A DNA stretch of 54,724 nt, taken from positions 1 through 54,724 of the forward strand of contig NZ_ASSC01000142.1 in the NCBI RefSeq assembly GCF_000520735.1, in the 5' to 3' direction. Position 1 is the first letter of the stretch. Each line of letters begins with the position of its first letter. The translations under genes and the position numbers were made by a program. This stretch comes from Paenibacillus forsythiae T98 (GTDB taxonomy: Bacteria; Bacillota; Bacilli; Paenibacillales; Paenibacillaceae). Shown one piece after another: positions 8,283 through 17,763 of the stretch. The notes under the pieces are model-generated. The model was not told the origin of the DNA, made no database searches, and saw only the letters and a list, made by a program, of their open reading frames with translations.

Positions 8283-9248
8283 TTAAGAGTACAAATGACA
8301 GGCGACGTAGCGCCCCTCCACTTTCATAAGCTCCGGTTTCTCCGTCTTGCATATCGCCATGCATTCGCTGCATCTCGGGTGGAACGTACAGCCCGCAGGC
8401 GGATTGGCCGGACTCGGCACATCCCCTTGCAGCACGATCCGCTCCTTCTTGAGTAACGGATTCGGATTCGGCACGGCTGACAGCAAGGCCCGGGTATACG
8501 GATGCTTCGGGGAATCGAACAGGTCCCGCTTATCCGCCAGCTCCACCATCCGCCCCAAATACATCACCCCGATCCGGGTGCTGATATGCTTCACCACGCT
8601 CAAATCATGGGCGATAAATAAATACGTCAAATGAAACTGCTCCTGCAAGTCCTGCATCAGATTGATAACCTGGGACTGGATGGATACGTCCAGAGCCGAC
8701 ACCGGCTCGTCTGCGACAATCAGCATGGGATGGAGCGCCAGCGCCCTGGCAATCCCGATCCGCTGCCGCTGCCCGCCGCTGAATTCGTGCACATACCGCT
8801 TGGCATGGTAGCTGTTCAAGCCCACGGTATTCAGCAGCTCCTCGACCCGCCGTACTTTTTCCTTCCCTTGGGCAGCGTTGTGGATTTCCAGCGGTTCGGC
8901 GATAATATCGAAGACTGTGAGGCGCGGATCGAGAGAAGCATACGGGTCCTGAAAGACCATCTGCATATCCTTGCGGACCTTTCTTAGCTCGGCTGAGGGC
9001 AGCCCCACGAGATTTCTTCCCTGATAATAGACCTGGCCCTCGGTCGGATGCAGCAGTTGGAGCAGCGTTCTCCCCGTTGTCGACTTTCCGCAGCCGCTTT
9101 CCCCCACCAATCCGAGGGTTTCTCCCTTATAAATCGTAAAATCCAGTCCGTCGACGGCTCTGACATGACCTGCTGTTCGGCCAAAGATTCCTTTTTTAAT
9201 CGGGAAATACTTTTTTAAATTTCGGACCTCAACCAAAGGCTGCTTCAT
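8283..9248 (-). CDS. Oligopeptide-type ABC transporter ATPase (DppF/OppF)
   Basis: A 321-residue ATPase with Walker [10 protein letters not shown] (~49-57), signature [14 protein letters not shown], Walker B LIVADEP and the C-terminal oligopeptide-transporter domain ending in a four-cysteine motif ([14 protein letters not shown] then CH). The latter can bind an iron-sulfur cluster in DppD/DppF proteins. The ATG at 9248 overlaps the preceding stop (ATGA) and has GGAGGGGGG upstream. Last gene of the five-gene importer; pairs with the 9245-10228 ATPase. Confidence 0.92.
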   Translation of the reverse strand: MKQPLVEVRNLKKYFPIKKGIFGRTAGHVRAVDGLDFTIYKGETLGLVGESGCGKSTTGRTLLQLLHPTEGQVYYQGRNLVGLPSAELRKVRKDMQMVFQDPYASLDPRLTVFDIIAEPLEIHNAAQGKEKVRRVEELLNTVGLNSYHAKRYVHEFSGGQRQRIGIARALALHPMLIVADEPVSALDVSIQSQVINLMQDLQEQFHLTYLFIAHDLSVVKHISTRIGVMYLGRMVELADKRDLFDSPKHPYTRALLSAVPNPNPLLKKERIVLQGDVPSPANPPAGCTFHPRCSECMAICKTEKPELMKVEGRYVACHLYS

Positions 9249-10228
9249 TGTGATTTCCCCCCTCCCTCGGATGTATGGAGCCAGCAGCTTGTAAAGTGGC
9301 CCGGCCCGATTTCCGCAAGCTGCGGCGCTTGCAGGCGGCAGACCTCCATCGCAAATTCGCACCGGGGCGCGAACGTGCACCCTTCCCGCAAGCTGCCGGG
9401 AACCGGTACGCTTCCCTTGATGGAATAGAGCCGCGCCTCCTCGGAGTCCAGCGTCGGCATCGACTTCATCAGCCCTTGCGTATACGGGTGCTTCGGCTCG
9501 GTAAAGAGTGTGAACACGTCGCTCTCTTCAACGACCTTGCCGCCGTACATGACCACCACGCGGTCGCACATTTCCGCCACGACACCAAGATCATGGGTAA
9601 TGAGCAGAATCGCCGTGCCCTGGGACGACTTCAGCTCTTTCATTAAATCCAGAATCTGCGCCTGAATCGTTACATCCAGCGCAGTCGTCGGCTCATCGGC
9701 AATCAGCAGCTTGGGACTACAGGCCATGGCCATCGCAATCATCACTCTCTGCCTCATCCCTCCCGACAGACGGTGGGGATACTCGTCGACAATCTGTTCC
9801 GGTCTCGGAATCCCGACAAGCTTCAGCATCTCGATGGAGCGGGCTCTCGCCTGCTTCCTGCTGTACTTTAAATGAATCCGGACGGCTTCCCCAATCTGCT
9901 CCCCCACCGTAAATACCGGATTCAGCGAGGTCATCGGCTCCTGAAAGATCATCGCCATTTCATTGCCCCGGATATCCTGCATTTCCTGCTCGGACAGAGC
10001 GAGCAGATCCTTGCCGCCAAACCGGATGGAGCCGTCCATCACTTTGCCCGGCGTCAATCGCATCGCCGTTAAGGAGGTGACGCTCTTGCCGGAGCCGGAC
10101 TCTCCGACGACCCCTACGGTCTGCCCTTCGCGGATGGTGATATCCACACCGTCAACCGCCGGGACCACCCCTTCATCCGTATAAAAATAAGTTTTGAGCC
10201 CTTTGATCGCAAGCAGTTCACGTTCCAT
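9245..10228 (-). CDS. Oligopeptide-type ABC transporter ATPase (DppD/OppD)
   Basis: A 327-residue ATPase with Walker [10 protein letters not shown], signature [14 protein letters not shown], Walker [13 protein letters not shown] and the oligopeptide C-terminal domain with [15 protein letters not shown] chose the ATG at 10228 ([10 protein letters not shown]), which follows GGGAGGGAAAG. It forms the heterodimeric motor with the DppF-type protein. Located in the cytoplasm against permeases DppB and DppC. Confidence 0.92.
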   Translation of the reverse strand: MERELLAIKGLKTYFYTDEGVVPAVDGVDITIREGQTVGVVGESGSGKSVTSLTAMRLTPGKVMDGSIRFGGKDLLALSEQEMQDIRGNEMAMIFQEPMTSLNPVFTVGEQIGEAVRIHLKYSRKQARARSIEMLKLVGIPRPEQIVDEYPHRLSGGMRQRVMIAMAMACSPKLLIADEPTTALDVTIQAQILDLMKELKSSQGTAILLITHDLGVVAEMCDRVVVMYGGKVVEESDVFTLFTEPKHPYTQGLMKSMPTLDSEEARLYSIKGSVPVPGSLREGCTFAPRCEFAMEVCRLQAPQLAEIGPGHFTSCWLHTSEGGGKSQ

Positions 10229-10255
10229 AGCTTTCCCTCCCCTGGTATGCGGCAT

Positions 10256-11155
10256 TTACAGCTTCATTTTCGGATCGAGCGCGTCCCGGATACCGTCGCC
10301 CAGCATATTAAAGGCCAGCACCATAAACATGATGGCCAAGCCGGGGATTGTGCTGACATAGGGATCGGACCTTAAATAATCCCGGCCCGAGCTTAGCATC
10401 GCCCCCAGCTCTGGCGTCGGCGGCTGGGCGCCCATTCCGAGAAAGCTCAGCCCGGAGGCTGTCAGAATGGCCGTCGCTATGCGCATCGAGGACAATACAA
10501 TAATCGGCGCGATGCTGTTCGGAATCACATGCTTGAATATAATGCGAATATGTCCGGAGCCCATCGATTTTGCCGCCTCGATGTATTCCTTGCCGTTAAC
10601 GGACATGACCGAGCCGCGGGAAATTCTCGCAAAGGTCGGGACCGAGAAGATGCCGATGGCGATCATCACGTTCACCATGCCCGGACCGAGCACGCTGACG
10701 ATAGCGAGCGCGAGCAGAAAGCTCGGAAACGCCATAAACACATCCATCACCCGCATAATCAGGAGATCGGCTTTTCCGCCGAAGTAACCCGCGACCGTAC
10801 CAAGCGCGACGCCGAGCACGATGGAGATGAGCACGCCGACAACCCCGACCATCAGGGAAATTTGCGCTCCGTAAATCACCCGCGATAAAATGTCCCGGCC
10901 ATATTCATCCGTCCCGAACGGATGGCTTAATGAAGGAGCGTTCAGTATGCTCTGCATATTTTGCTCAATCGGATCATACGGCGCCAGCCATCTCGCGAAG
11001 ACCGCGACAAATACAAAAATGACAACCATCCATAATCCTACGATGGCGCGTTTGTTCTTCTTGAACCTCTGAATCATCAACGTCCACGGCGAGCGCCGTT
11101 GATATACCGCTTCCCCCGCTTCCCGGCTCATCAGAAGGATTGAGGTCTTGCTCAT
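10256..11155 (-). CDS. Oligopeptide-type ABC transporter permease (DppC/OppC)
   Basis: A 299-residue permease with an N-terminal OppC_N segment (KNKRAIVGLWMV), six predicted helices and an EAA loop near EAAKSMGSGHIRIIFKHVIP. The ATG at 11155 is preceded by AAGGGAG. It forms the transmembrane channel with the DppB protein encoded just upstream. Confidence 0.92.
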   Translation of the reverse strand: MSKTSILLMSREAGEAVYQRRSPWTLMIQRFKKNKRAIVGLWMVVIFVFVAVFARWLAPYDPIEQNMQSILNAPSLSHPFGTDEYGRDILSRVIYGAQISLMVGVVGVLISIVLGVALGTVAGYFGGKADLLIMRVMDVFMAFPSFLLALAIVSVLGPGMVNVMIAIGIFSVPTFARISRGSVMSVNGKEYIEAAKSMGSGHIRIIFKHVIPNSIAPIIVLSSMRIATAILTASGLSFLGMGAQPPTPELGAMLSSGRDYLRSDPYVSTIPGLAIMFMVLAFNMLGDGIRDALDPKMKL

Positions 11156-11170
11156 TGCGTACGCTCCCTT

Positions 11171-12091
11171 CTACTCATACCTGATTCTGGGGTCTACTGC
11201 GCTGTAACACAGGTCAACCACGAGATTGACTACGACGAAGATCGTCGCCACGAACAAGATGCAGCCCTGAACAGCCGGATAATCCCGGAACTGGATGGAT
11301 TGGATAATGAACCGGCCCAGCCCGTTCATCGAGAATACCGTCTCCGTCAGAACAGCCCCGCCAAGCAACGTGCCGAACTCCAGGCCAATGATCGTAATGA
11401 TCGGAATGAGCGCATTTTTCAAGGTGTGCTTGTAGATGACTATTCTCTCCTTGACCCCTTTGGCCCGCGCGGTACGGATGAAATCCTGATGAATCACCTC
11501 CAGGATGCTGGAACGGGTTAACCTCGCCAGCACCCCGGAGGAAGACAGGCCCAGGACGACAGACGGAAGAATGAAATGCCGGAACCCGCTGCTTCCTCCG
11601 GAAGGAAGCAGGGGCCAGTAGTAGGAGAACAACAGAATAAGCATCGTTCCGAACCAGAACACCGGCATTGAGATGCCAAACAGCGAGAACATCATCGTCA
11701 CATTATCCCTGATGCTGTTCGGCTTCGTCGCGGAGAGGATTCCGGCAAACAGGCCGACGACAACCATAATGGCAACGGAGAATACCGTCAGCAGGATCGT
11801 ATTGGGGAACCTCGTCATAATTTCCTGGAGAACCGGACGCTCGGATTGCAGCGACTCTCCCAGGTCGCCCCGGAGCAAATGGGACACGTAGCTGAAATAC
11901 TGCTCCAAAAGCGGCCGGTCCAGCCCCAGCTGTTCCTTGACGCTCTGCACCTGCTCATCGGTCGCATCGACTCCCGCAATTAAATGCGCCGGGTCTCCCG
12001 GAACCGAGTGGATGATGACGAAACAGAGGAGAGATACGCCGAACAAGGTGGGAATCATTTGCAGCACACGCTTGACGACATAGCTTAACAA
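11171..12091 (-). CDS. Oligopeptide-type ABC transporter permease (DppB/OppB)
   Basis: A 306-residue permease beginning LSYVVKRVLQMIPTLFGVSL, as in DppB/OppB proteins, with six helices and an EAA-type loop (TARAKGVKERIVIYKHTLKNALIP). The start is TTG at 12091 with AAGGAGGAG at good distance. It is followed by DppC after 15 bases. Confidence 0.92.
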   Translation of the reverse strand: MLSYVVKRVLQMIPTLFGVSLLCFVIIHSVPGDPAHLIAGVDATDEQVQSVKEQLGLDRPLLEQYFSYVSHLLRGDLGESLQSERPVLQEIMTRFPNTILLTVFSVAIMVVVGLFAGILSATKPNSIRDNVTMMFSLFGISMPVFWFGTMLILLFSYYWPLLPSGGSSGFRHFILPSVVLGLSSSGVLARLTRSSILEVIHQDFIRTARAKGVKERIVIYKHTLKNALIPIITIIGLEFGTLLGGAVLTETVFSMNGLGRFIIQSIQFRDYPAVQGCILFVATIFVVVNLVVDLCYSAVDPRIRYE

Positions 12092-12119
12092 AAGAACTCC
12101 TCCTTACGATTCAGATTCG

Positions 12120-13670
12120 TTAATTCTTGACCGCCTTGCGCAGATCATAGATATAAGTAGGAAGGAAGGTGATTCCTTCAACCTTCTTGGACATTCCGTA
12201 GCGGGCCATATCTTCATGTAGGAAAATCCATGGCGCATCTTCCTTGACCAGCTCCAGCACCTTCGCGTAGCTCTCCAGACGCTGCTTCGGCTCGAATTGC
12301 GCTTGCCCCGCGAGGATCAATTTGTCGACTTCCGGATTGTTGTAATGGGCGTAGTTCGTGGCGCTGGTCGATAACAGGGCATCCCGGAACAGAGGATCGG
12401 CGTCGCCGGTGGTTGCCAGCGCCCCTCTGACGAATAAATCGTATTTGCCGGGATCTTTAAGCGTCTCTAAATAAGTGCCAAGCTCAAGTGTCTGCAGCTC
12501 GACATTGAATCCCAATTGCGTCAGACTGTTCTGGACAAATTCGGCGGCCGGTTTATCCTGGACAACATTGGCGGCCAGAATCAATCTGAACTTGTAATTT
12601 CCCGGTACGATTCCCGCGTCCTTCAGCATTTGCTTCGCTTTGTCCATGTCAAATGGATAAGAGCCTACATTGCTGTACCCAATCGTTCTCGACGCGATGG
12701 CGGAGGTGGCGACGGTAACCCGTCCGTCATACAGCTTGTTCACAAGCGTTTCCTTGTCAATCGCATAGTTCAGCGCCTGGCGCACGGCCGGCTGATCAAA
12801 AGGCTTGACGGTCGTATTGAACCCGATGTACGCGATCCGGTTGGCCTTGATCGGATTGATGACCAGCTCGCTGTTCTGCTTCAGCCGTTCGATTTCCGTA
12901 ATCGGGACACCTTCCATCAGATCGGATTCGCCATTTTCAAGCATAATTACGCGGGAGGCGGTTTCCGGAACATTCTTGAAGGTAACGCTGCCGACCCCTG
13001 GCGCTCCGCCCCAATAATCCTTGTTGGCTTCAAGCACCACCGCATCCCCGGTCGTAAATTCTTTTAATTTGAACGGGCCGGTTCCCACCGGGCTTTTGGC
13101 GATGCCTTCCTCGTCCTCCTTAATGGACTTAGGGCTGAGAATACTGCTCGCTACGGAAGCCAAGTTCCCCAGGAAGGCTCCTTGCGGGGCTTTCAAATGA
13201 AAGACAACCTCCGTCTCGCCGTTCGTTGTAATGCTGTCGATAAATGAGCCTACCAGCGAATGCTGGCTCAAATTCTTTCCTTCATCGGCGATCCGCTCAA
13301 AGCTGGCTTTTACCGCTTCCGCATTAAACGGAGTACCGTCGGTGAAGGTGATTCCCGTGTTCAGCTCGAAGGTCCAGGTCTTGCCGTCCTCGGAGGTTGT
13401 CCAGCTCTTGGCCAGTTGGGGAACAATCTCCATATTCTCATTGAAGGTAACAAGCCTGTCGTAGATTTGGTAATTGATAAGGCTGGAAATGGTATCGGTT
13501 GTATTCTGAGGATCGAAGCCGACAGGGTCGCCTTTTAATGTGATAACCAGCCCCTTGGCTTCCTTCTCCGTCCCATTCGCCGCTCCCTGATCCGAACCGC
13601 ATGCGGACAAGAGCAAAGACAACACCATCAACATAAGTCCCACTGCTTTCCCGGCCTGATTCCATCGCAT
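12120..13670 (-). CDS. ABC transporter solute-binding lipoprotein, family 5
   Basis: A 516-residue lipoprotein with signal peptide and lipobox LLSAC, then a full SBP_bac_5 fold (DppA/GsiB type; ITLKGDPVGFDPQNTTD near the N-terminus, WTFELNTGITFTDGTPF). It captures a peptide-like or other small ligand and delivers it to the permease encoded downstream. ATG at 13670 with AAGGAGG. Family 5 proteins bind peptides, nickel complexes, glutathione or opines; neighbours here (amidases, aldolase, ethanolamine lyase) point to an amide- or amine-containing ligand, but this is inference. Confidence 0.9.
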   Translation of the reverse strand: MRWNQAGKAVGLMLMVLSLLLSACGSDQGAANGTEKEAKGLVITLKGDPVGFDPQNTTDTISSLINYQIYDRLVTFNENMEIVPQLAKSWTTSEDGKTWTFELNTGITFTDGTPFNAEAVKASFERIADEGKNLSQHSLVGSFIDSITTNGETEVVFHLKAPQGAFLGNLASVASSILSPKSIKEDEEGIAKSPVGTGPFKLKEFTTGDAVVLEANKDYWGGAPGVGSVTFKNVPETASRVIMLENGESDLMEGVPITEIERLKQNSELVINPIKANRIAYIGFNTTVKPFDQPAVRQALNYAIDKETLVNKLYDGRVTVATSAIASRTIGYSNVGSYPFDMDKAKQMLKDAGIVPGNYKFRLILAANVVQDKPAAEFVQNSLTQLGFNVELQTLELGTYLETLKDPGKYDLFVRGALATTGDADPLFRDALLSTSATNYAHYNNPEVDKLILAGQAQFEPKQRLESYAKVLELVKEDAPWIFLHEDMARYGMSKKVEGITFLPTYIYDLRKAVKN

Positions 13671-13724
13671 ATTTATTTTCCTCCTTAGGTTTGGTCATAT
13701 GAACGGCAAGACATCTCTCTTGTT

Positions 13725-14507
13725 CTACATCATGGACAACCTTTCATTTCGCTTCACATCGCGCAGATAGGAGGTCATTGCCCGGCTGAAGAGAAGCGTA
13801 TCAATCGGCGGCACGGTAAAAAAGTTAGCCCCCCACCCGGAATACTTGTCCACCTCCTCCGCCGTAAACGCCGGAATCCCGATGCCAAGCCCGGCCTCCC
13901 GGGTCGTTCGGATAATCTCTTCGATGGCCTCCATAACGACGGGATGATCAAATTGCTCCTGAAATCCAAGCGAGGCCGCCAAATCCGCCGGGCCGACAAA
14001 GAGCAAATCCAGTCCAGGCACGCTGACAATATCGTCCAGGTTGGTCAGAGCCGATTCATCCTCAATCATGCCGATCACGGTGACCCGTTCATTTTGCCTG
14101 CTCAGATGCTGCTGGAAAGGCGTAGTGCCATATTGCGCCGTTCTTGAGGAGCCGTCGAGCCCGCGGGAGCCGATCGGGCGGTATTTGGCCGTGCCGACGA
14201 TTCGTTCAGCCTGTTCCCGCGTGGTGAGATGAGGAACCATGATGGCGTCGGCTCCCGCTTCAAGAACGCGCAGCATGGCGCCATAGTCATTCTGAGGGGT
14301 CCGGACCACGGAAGATACCTGAACGCACTCGGCCGCCCGGATCATATGCTCCACCAGCCCGAAGTCCATTGTCGTATGCTCCATATCAATGATGGCAAAA
14401 TCATACCCGGCATGCCCCAGCATCTCCACGACGGCAGGGTCCTTCAGCGTGACAATCATTCCGTAAGCCGACTCTTGATGATGCAGCAGCTTGCTCAGTT
14501 TATTCAT
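13725..14507 (-). CDS. HpcH/HpaI family class II aldolase
   Basis: A 260-residue metal-dependent pyruvate aldolase. Visible family motifs: DFAIIDMEH (substrate region), the VRTP-N loop, EAGADAIMVPH, and metal ligands Glu and Asp in MIEDESA and LLFVGPADLA. Such enzymes reversibly split 4-hydroxy-2-oxo acids into pyruvate and an aldehyde. Its ATG overlaps the nitrilase stop (ATGA) and has AAGGAG upstream. Because ethanolamine lyase in the same regulon makes acetaldehyde, an acetaldehyde-pyruvate reaction is an attractive but untested role. Confidence 0.85.
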   Translation of the reverse strand: MNKLSKLLHHQESAYGMIVTLKDPAVVEMLGHAGYDFAIIDMEHTTMDFGLVEHMIRAAECVQVSSVVRTPQNDYGAMLRVLEAGADAIMVPHLTTREQAERIVGTAKYRPIGSRGLDGSSRTAQYGTTPFQQHLSRQNERVTVIGMIEDESALTNLDDIVSVPGLDLLFVGPADLAASLGFQEQFDHPVVMEAIEEIIRTTREAGLGIGIPAFTAEEVDKYSGWGANFFTVPPIDTLLFSRAMTSYLRDVKRNERLSMM

Positions 14508-15346
14508 CGATAAATGCTCCTTCCGGGATCTGATATTGCCTCGTACAGCTCGGGTCTCCGCTGTTCATACGATGGCAGCTTGGAACGGACGCTTCCGATT
14601 CGGGACAGGTCGATTTCGCAGGGGATCAGCGCCTCCGTCTCGGGACCCGCAGCCATCAACACGCCCATCGGATCTGCGACAAGGCTCTGTCCGCTGTAGA
14701 AATCGCTCACCTGGTTGCAGGCCACCATGAACACCGTATTTTCCAACGCCCGAACGGTGATCAAGTGGCTCCAGTGGCGCTCCTTCATCGGCCCGCGGAC
14801 CCAGCCGGAAGGAACAATGATGATGTCCGCCCCCTTGGCCGCCTGATAGCGGGCGATCTCCGGGAAGCGCAGCTCGTAACAGACGAATAATCCCAGCTTG
14901 CCGAATGGGGTCTGAATCGGCTCGAAGAGACGGTCCCCCGGCATAATCGTGTCGGATTCCTTAAGCCCGAACGCATCGTACAGGTGCGTCTTCCGGTAAG
15001 CTCCGGCGATCGAGCCGCCGCTATCGACAATGACTACCGTGTTATACACCCGGTCCGCGCTGCGCTCATCCACCAATTCCTTCATTCCGAATATCAGCCA
15101 TACGCCGTTCTCGGCCGCGAGCTTCCTCATCCCGGCGACGAACGGGCCCTCCAGCGTCTCGGCGTCGTCCACAATGACATGCCTCGGAGTATGTGCGGGG
15201 AAGAAGCTCATAAATATTTCCGGGAAAACGACCATCTGCGCGAAGTGGTCACGAACAGCTCCCTGGACGGCCGTTACCGCTTTTTCGTAATTGATGTGCT
15301 TGTCCGATGTCGATTCCAACTGGGCCATAACTACTCGAACTTTCAT
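14504..15346 (-). CDS. Carbon-nitrogen hydrolase (nitrilase family amidase)
   Basis: A 280-residue nitrilase-superfamily enzyme with the complete triad Glu43 (FPEIF), Lys119 (YRKTHLYD) and Cys156 (FVCYELRFPE), plus the second conserved Glu region. The CYELRFPE form is usual in omega-amidase/N-carbamoyl amidase branches rather than true nitrilases. It follows gntR directly with AAAGGAGG before the ATG at 15346 and is coupled to the aldolase. Probably removes ammonia from an amide intermediate of the imported compound. Confidence 0.87.
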   Translation of the reverse strand: MKVRVVMAQLESTSDKHINYEKAVTAVQGAVRDHFAQMVVFPEIFMSFFPAHTPRHVIVDDAETLEGPFVAGMRKLAAENGVWLIFGMKELVDERSADRVYNTVVIVDSGGSIAGAYRKTHLYDAFGLKESDTIMPGDRLFEPIQTPFGKLGLFVCYELRFPEIARYQAAKGADIIIVPSGWVRGPMKERHWSHLITVRALENTVFMVACNQVSDFYSGQSLVADPMGVLMAAGPETEALIPCEIDLSRIGSVRSKLPSYEQRRPELYEAISDPGRSIYR

Positions 15347-15375
15347 CGCTTCCGCCGCCTCCTTTCGTTTAAGCG

Positions 15376-16002
15376 CTACAGCTTTCCTTTTTCCAGATGC
15401 TCCACCAAATGCTGAATCGCGGCCGGAATATCCTTCCGGGTGATCGCGTCCAGAATGGTTCTGTGCTCTTCAATAAAGGTCTGGAGAATATCCGGCTGAT
15501 TCTTGAGCCATTTTCCGGCCCGCACCGTGAACTGCCGCTCCCTCGCGTGACGGTACATCTTGATGAATTGCGAGTTCCCGACGATCTCCAGCAGGTAATG
15601 ATGGAACAGCGCGTCCTTCTCGACCAGATCGGCAAAATCCCCCGCCCGGTAAGCCTTCTCCTGCATGCCGATGATGCGGGCAAGCTCCTGAATGTGATGG
15701 TCCCGGATACGGCTCTCGGCCTGCTTCAGCGAATACGTCTCGATGGCGATCCGCATGTCAATCAGCTCATTGCGTTCCTCCACGGACAGCTCGGTGAAGA
15801 CGATGCCCCGGTTCGGCAATATTTTCAGGAAGCCTTCGTACTGAAGCCGGTTCAATGCTTCGCGAATCGGGGTTCGGCTCATGCTTAATTCCTGAACCAG
15901 CGTATTCTCCGACGTATATTCCTCATCTCCCCGGATCATCTTTTCCTTGATTTTGTCGTATGCGGTATCTTTTAAGAGAACTTTATCATGTTTATCTATC
16001 AA
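15376..16002 (-). CDS. GntR-family regulator, FCD subfamily
   Basis: A 208-residue regulator: N-terminal winged helix-turn-helix (residues ~8-75, with SRTPIREALNRLQYEGFLKILPNRG) and an all-helical FCD ligand domain. The start is TTG at 16002 with AAGGGTGA upstream. It heads the gntR-amidase-aldolase-ABC transporter transcription unit. Operators of the TTGTATACAA kind typical of FCD regulators occur in its own promoter and in that of eutA (see sites), so it is most likely an autoregulated repressor of both, released by a pathway metabolite. Confidence 0.88.
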   Translation of the reverse strand: MIDKHDKVLLKDTAYDKIKEKMIRGDEEYTSENTLVQELSMSRTPIREALNRLQYEGFLKILPNRGIVFTELSVEERNELIDMRIAIETYSLKQAESRIRDHHIQELARIIGMQEKAYRAGDFADLVEKDALFHHYLLEIVGNSQFIKMYRHARERQFTVRAGKWLKNQPDILQTFIEEHRTILDAITRKDIPAAIQHLVEHLEKGKL

Positions 16003-16043
16003 CTGATTCTCACCCTTTGCGGCATGCTCGTCTGCATGCGTTA

Positions 16044-16067
16044 CTTGTATACCAAGTTGTATACAGG
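16044..16067 (-). promoter_or_regulatory. Operator O1 in the gntR promoter
   Basis: A 24-base site with two TTGTATAC boxes 12 bases apart (16045-16052 and 16057-16064), the second being the perfect palindrome TGTATACA. It begins four bases after the -10 box of the gntR promoter and covers the expected start site. Twenty of 24 positions match the site before eutA (20622-20645). Confidence 0.75.
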
Positions 16068-16070
16068 TCT

Positions 16071-16099
16071 AATATAAAATAAACGCCCTTTCTTTTCAA
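16071..16099 (-). promoter_or_regulatory. Sigma-A promoter of gntR unit
   Basis: On the minus strand TTGAAA (16099-16094), 17-base spacer, TATATT (16076-16071). Predicted start near 16064, inside operator O1. Confidence 0.7.
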
Positions 16100-16119
16100 T
16101 GGGGTATTTAAAATTTTAT

Positions 16120-17022
16120 TTATTCGACCAGGCCAGGCATGCCTTCCAGCTTCGGTATTCGCACGCGAACGACCGTCTCCACCGGACAAGGCTTGCAGCA
16201 TTGGCTCATTTGGACGTCGCTCACCGCGCCCATCAGCAAATAGGTGTCTGTCGGCGTCAGCTCCCAGCGCCGGATAATCATGCTCTGCATATCCTCGCTC
16301 GCTTGCCGGATGGCCGCCAGGACATCGTGATCGCTGGATACGGCATACCAGGAATCCTCCGTTTCGACTACAGGAGCGCCAAGCTCCGCTCCCTTCAGGA
16401 CGGTCAGACGAACCTCGACTTCTCCGGCGGTTTCCACTCCGGTTCCGCACATTTCCCCGTCGCCCATGGACGCGTGAAGATCGCCAAGCCCGAACAGCGC
16501 GCCGGGAACGAACACAGGCAGATACACGCTTGATCCCTCCGTGATGCAGCTGGAGTCCAGATTGCCGCCATGCCTGCCGGGGTGTCCGCAAGCGACTTCG
16601 CCGCCGGGCGGAGCCACGCCTATAACCCCAATCATCGGAGTGCATTCGAACTGAATCCTGTCCGAGAACTGCACGCGCCTTCCTTCTCTGATCTGTACCA
16701 GCTTCGACCGGACTTCGGAGCGGTGAATCAATGTCCCGATGCCCGGAAGCGTCGTAATAACGCCCTGGTTGTCCAGCGAAATACGGATAATCTCCGCTTT
16801 CAACACATCTCCCGGCAGCGCCCCCTCCACAAAGACCGGTCCGGTCGCCGGATTAATTCGGCCATAGTCAATGGAAGTGACCAGGTCCTCGTCTCCCTGA
16901 ATTTGTCCGGAGAAGCAGTCATTCGTCCGGAGCACGACGCGGTCGCCGCTCTGCACGGTTAATACCGGCGCGTGATGGCCTGAGAAACTGAATACGAATT
17001 GGTCACGCTCGATCGTATGCAT
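16120..17022 (-). CDS. Acetamidase/formamidase family protein
   Basis: A 300-residue FmdA_AmdA family hydrolase. Visible family features: DRVVLRTNDCFSG, GPVFVEGALPGD, the CTPMIGVIG and GGEVACGHPGRHGGNLD stretches and LGDLHASMGDGE. These enzymes release ammonia from short amides such as formamide. I chose ATG 17022 because the AGAGGGGG site is about seven bases away; ATG 17028 is possible. Last gene of the eutA-eutB-eutC unit, overlapping nothing and followed by the gntR promoter. Confidence 0.85.
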   Translation of the reverse strand: MHTIERDQFVFSFSGHHAPVLTVQSGDRVVLRTNDCFSGQIQGDEDLVTSIDYGRINPATGPVFVEGALPGDVLKAEIIRISLDNQGVITTLPGIGTLIHRSEVRSKLVQIREGRRVQFSDRIQFECTPMIGVIGVAPPGGEVACGHPGRHGGNLDSSCITEGSSVYLPVFVPGALFGLGDLHASMGDGEMCGTGVETAGEVEVRLTVLKGAELGAPVVETEDSWYAVSSDHDVLAAIRQASEDMQSMIIRRWELTPTDTYLLMGAVSDVQMSQCCKPCPVETVVRVRIPKLEGMPGLVE

Positions 17023-17039
17023 GCGCATTCCCCCTCTTG

Positions 17040-17741
17040 TCAGTAAAAGTTCGTGCCGCTCGTCTGACGCTCCAGCATCCCCCGGAGCATCGTGCCGATA
17101 TGCGCCGCCGCCTCTAGCGGAGGCGTTCCGCCCGGATGGATGTTGGAGATGACGTTCCGGTCGGATTCGATTGTGCCTTTGCGGGGCTTGTAGCACATAT
17201 AGGCGCTCATGGATCGGGCCGTTACCAGCCCGGGCCGCTCGCCGATCAGCAGCACCAGCGCATCCGGCTGCAGCACCTCGCCGATATGGTCCATGCAGGC
17301 AACCCTTCCCCCTTTTACATAAAATGAGGTTCCCGGGTTCAGATCATGGACTCTCAAGGAGTCGAGCAGGGCGGGATATACATCCAGGATGTTCGCAGTG
17401 ATCGCGTCGGCGCTCAAGCCGTCCGACACGACAATCTGGATTTGCGGCTGCTTGACGCATCTTTCACGAATGACCTCCATGCCCTCGTCCGTAATGATTC
17501 GGCCAAGGTCCGGGCGTTTCAAATACGTTTCCTTGTTCCCGTAACAAGTCTCCACAGTAAATAATCCAAGCTGCCGCAGAATCGATTCATCCACTTCGCC
17601 GTACACGGCATCCACAGCGGCGGCATGATCCTTCCGAAATTGCAGCATCGTATGCGTCAGCGGCCGGACTCCCGCACGTCCCACCCCGATGCGCGCCGGA
17701 GTGCTCTTCATTAACGACTCCAGTTTCTCGCGGTCTCCCAT
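17040..17741 (-). CDS. eutC: Ethanolamine ammonia-lyase small subunit
   Basis: A 233-residue EutC. Conserved stretches include TPARIGVGRAGVRPLT, LRFRKDHA-type sequence (LQFRKDHAAAVDAVY), VSDGLSADA and IGERPGL. With EutB it binds adenosylcobalamin and deaminates ethanolamine to acetaldehyde and ammonia. ATG at 17741 follows GGAGGTG; the gene starts 22 bases after eutB. It ends 17 bases before the amidase gene, suggesting co-transcription. Confidence 0.92.
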   Translation of the reverse strand: MGDREKLESLMKSTPARIGVGRAGVRPLTHTMLQFRKDHAAAVDAVYGEVDESILRQLGLFTVETCYGNKETYLKRPDLGRIITDEGMEVIRERCVKQPQIQIVVSDGLSADAITANILDVYPALLDSLRVHDLNPGTSFYVKGGRVACMDHIGEVLQPDALVLLIGERPGLVTARSMSAYMCYKPRKGTIESDRNVISNIHPGGTPPLEAAAHIGTMLRGMLERQTSGTNFY

Positions 17742-17763
17742 GCCGCACCTCCGTAAGTATAGT

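Noticed and set aside
12516-13067. Long open frame opposite the solute-binding lipoprotein
   Set aside because: It is an antisense shadow of a clear SBP_bac_5 gene; GC-rich genes here give many such frames.
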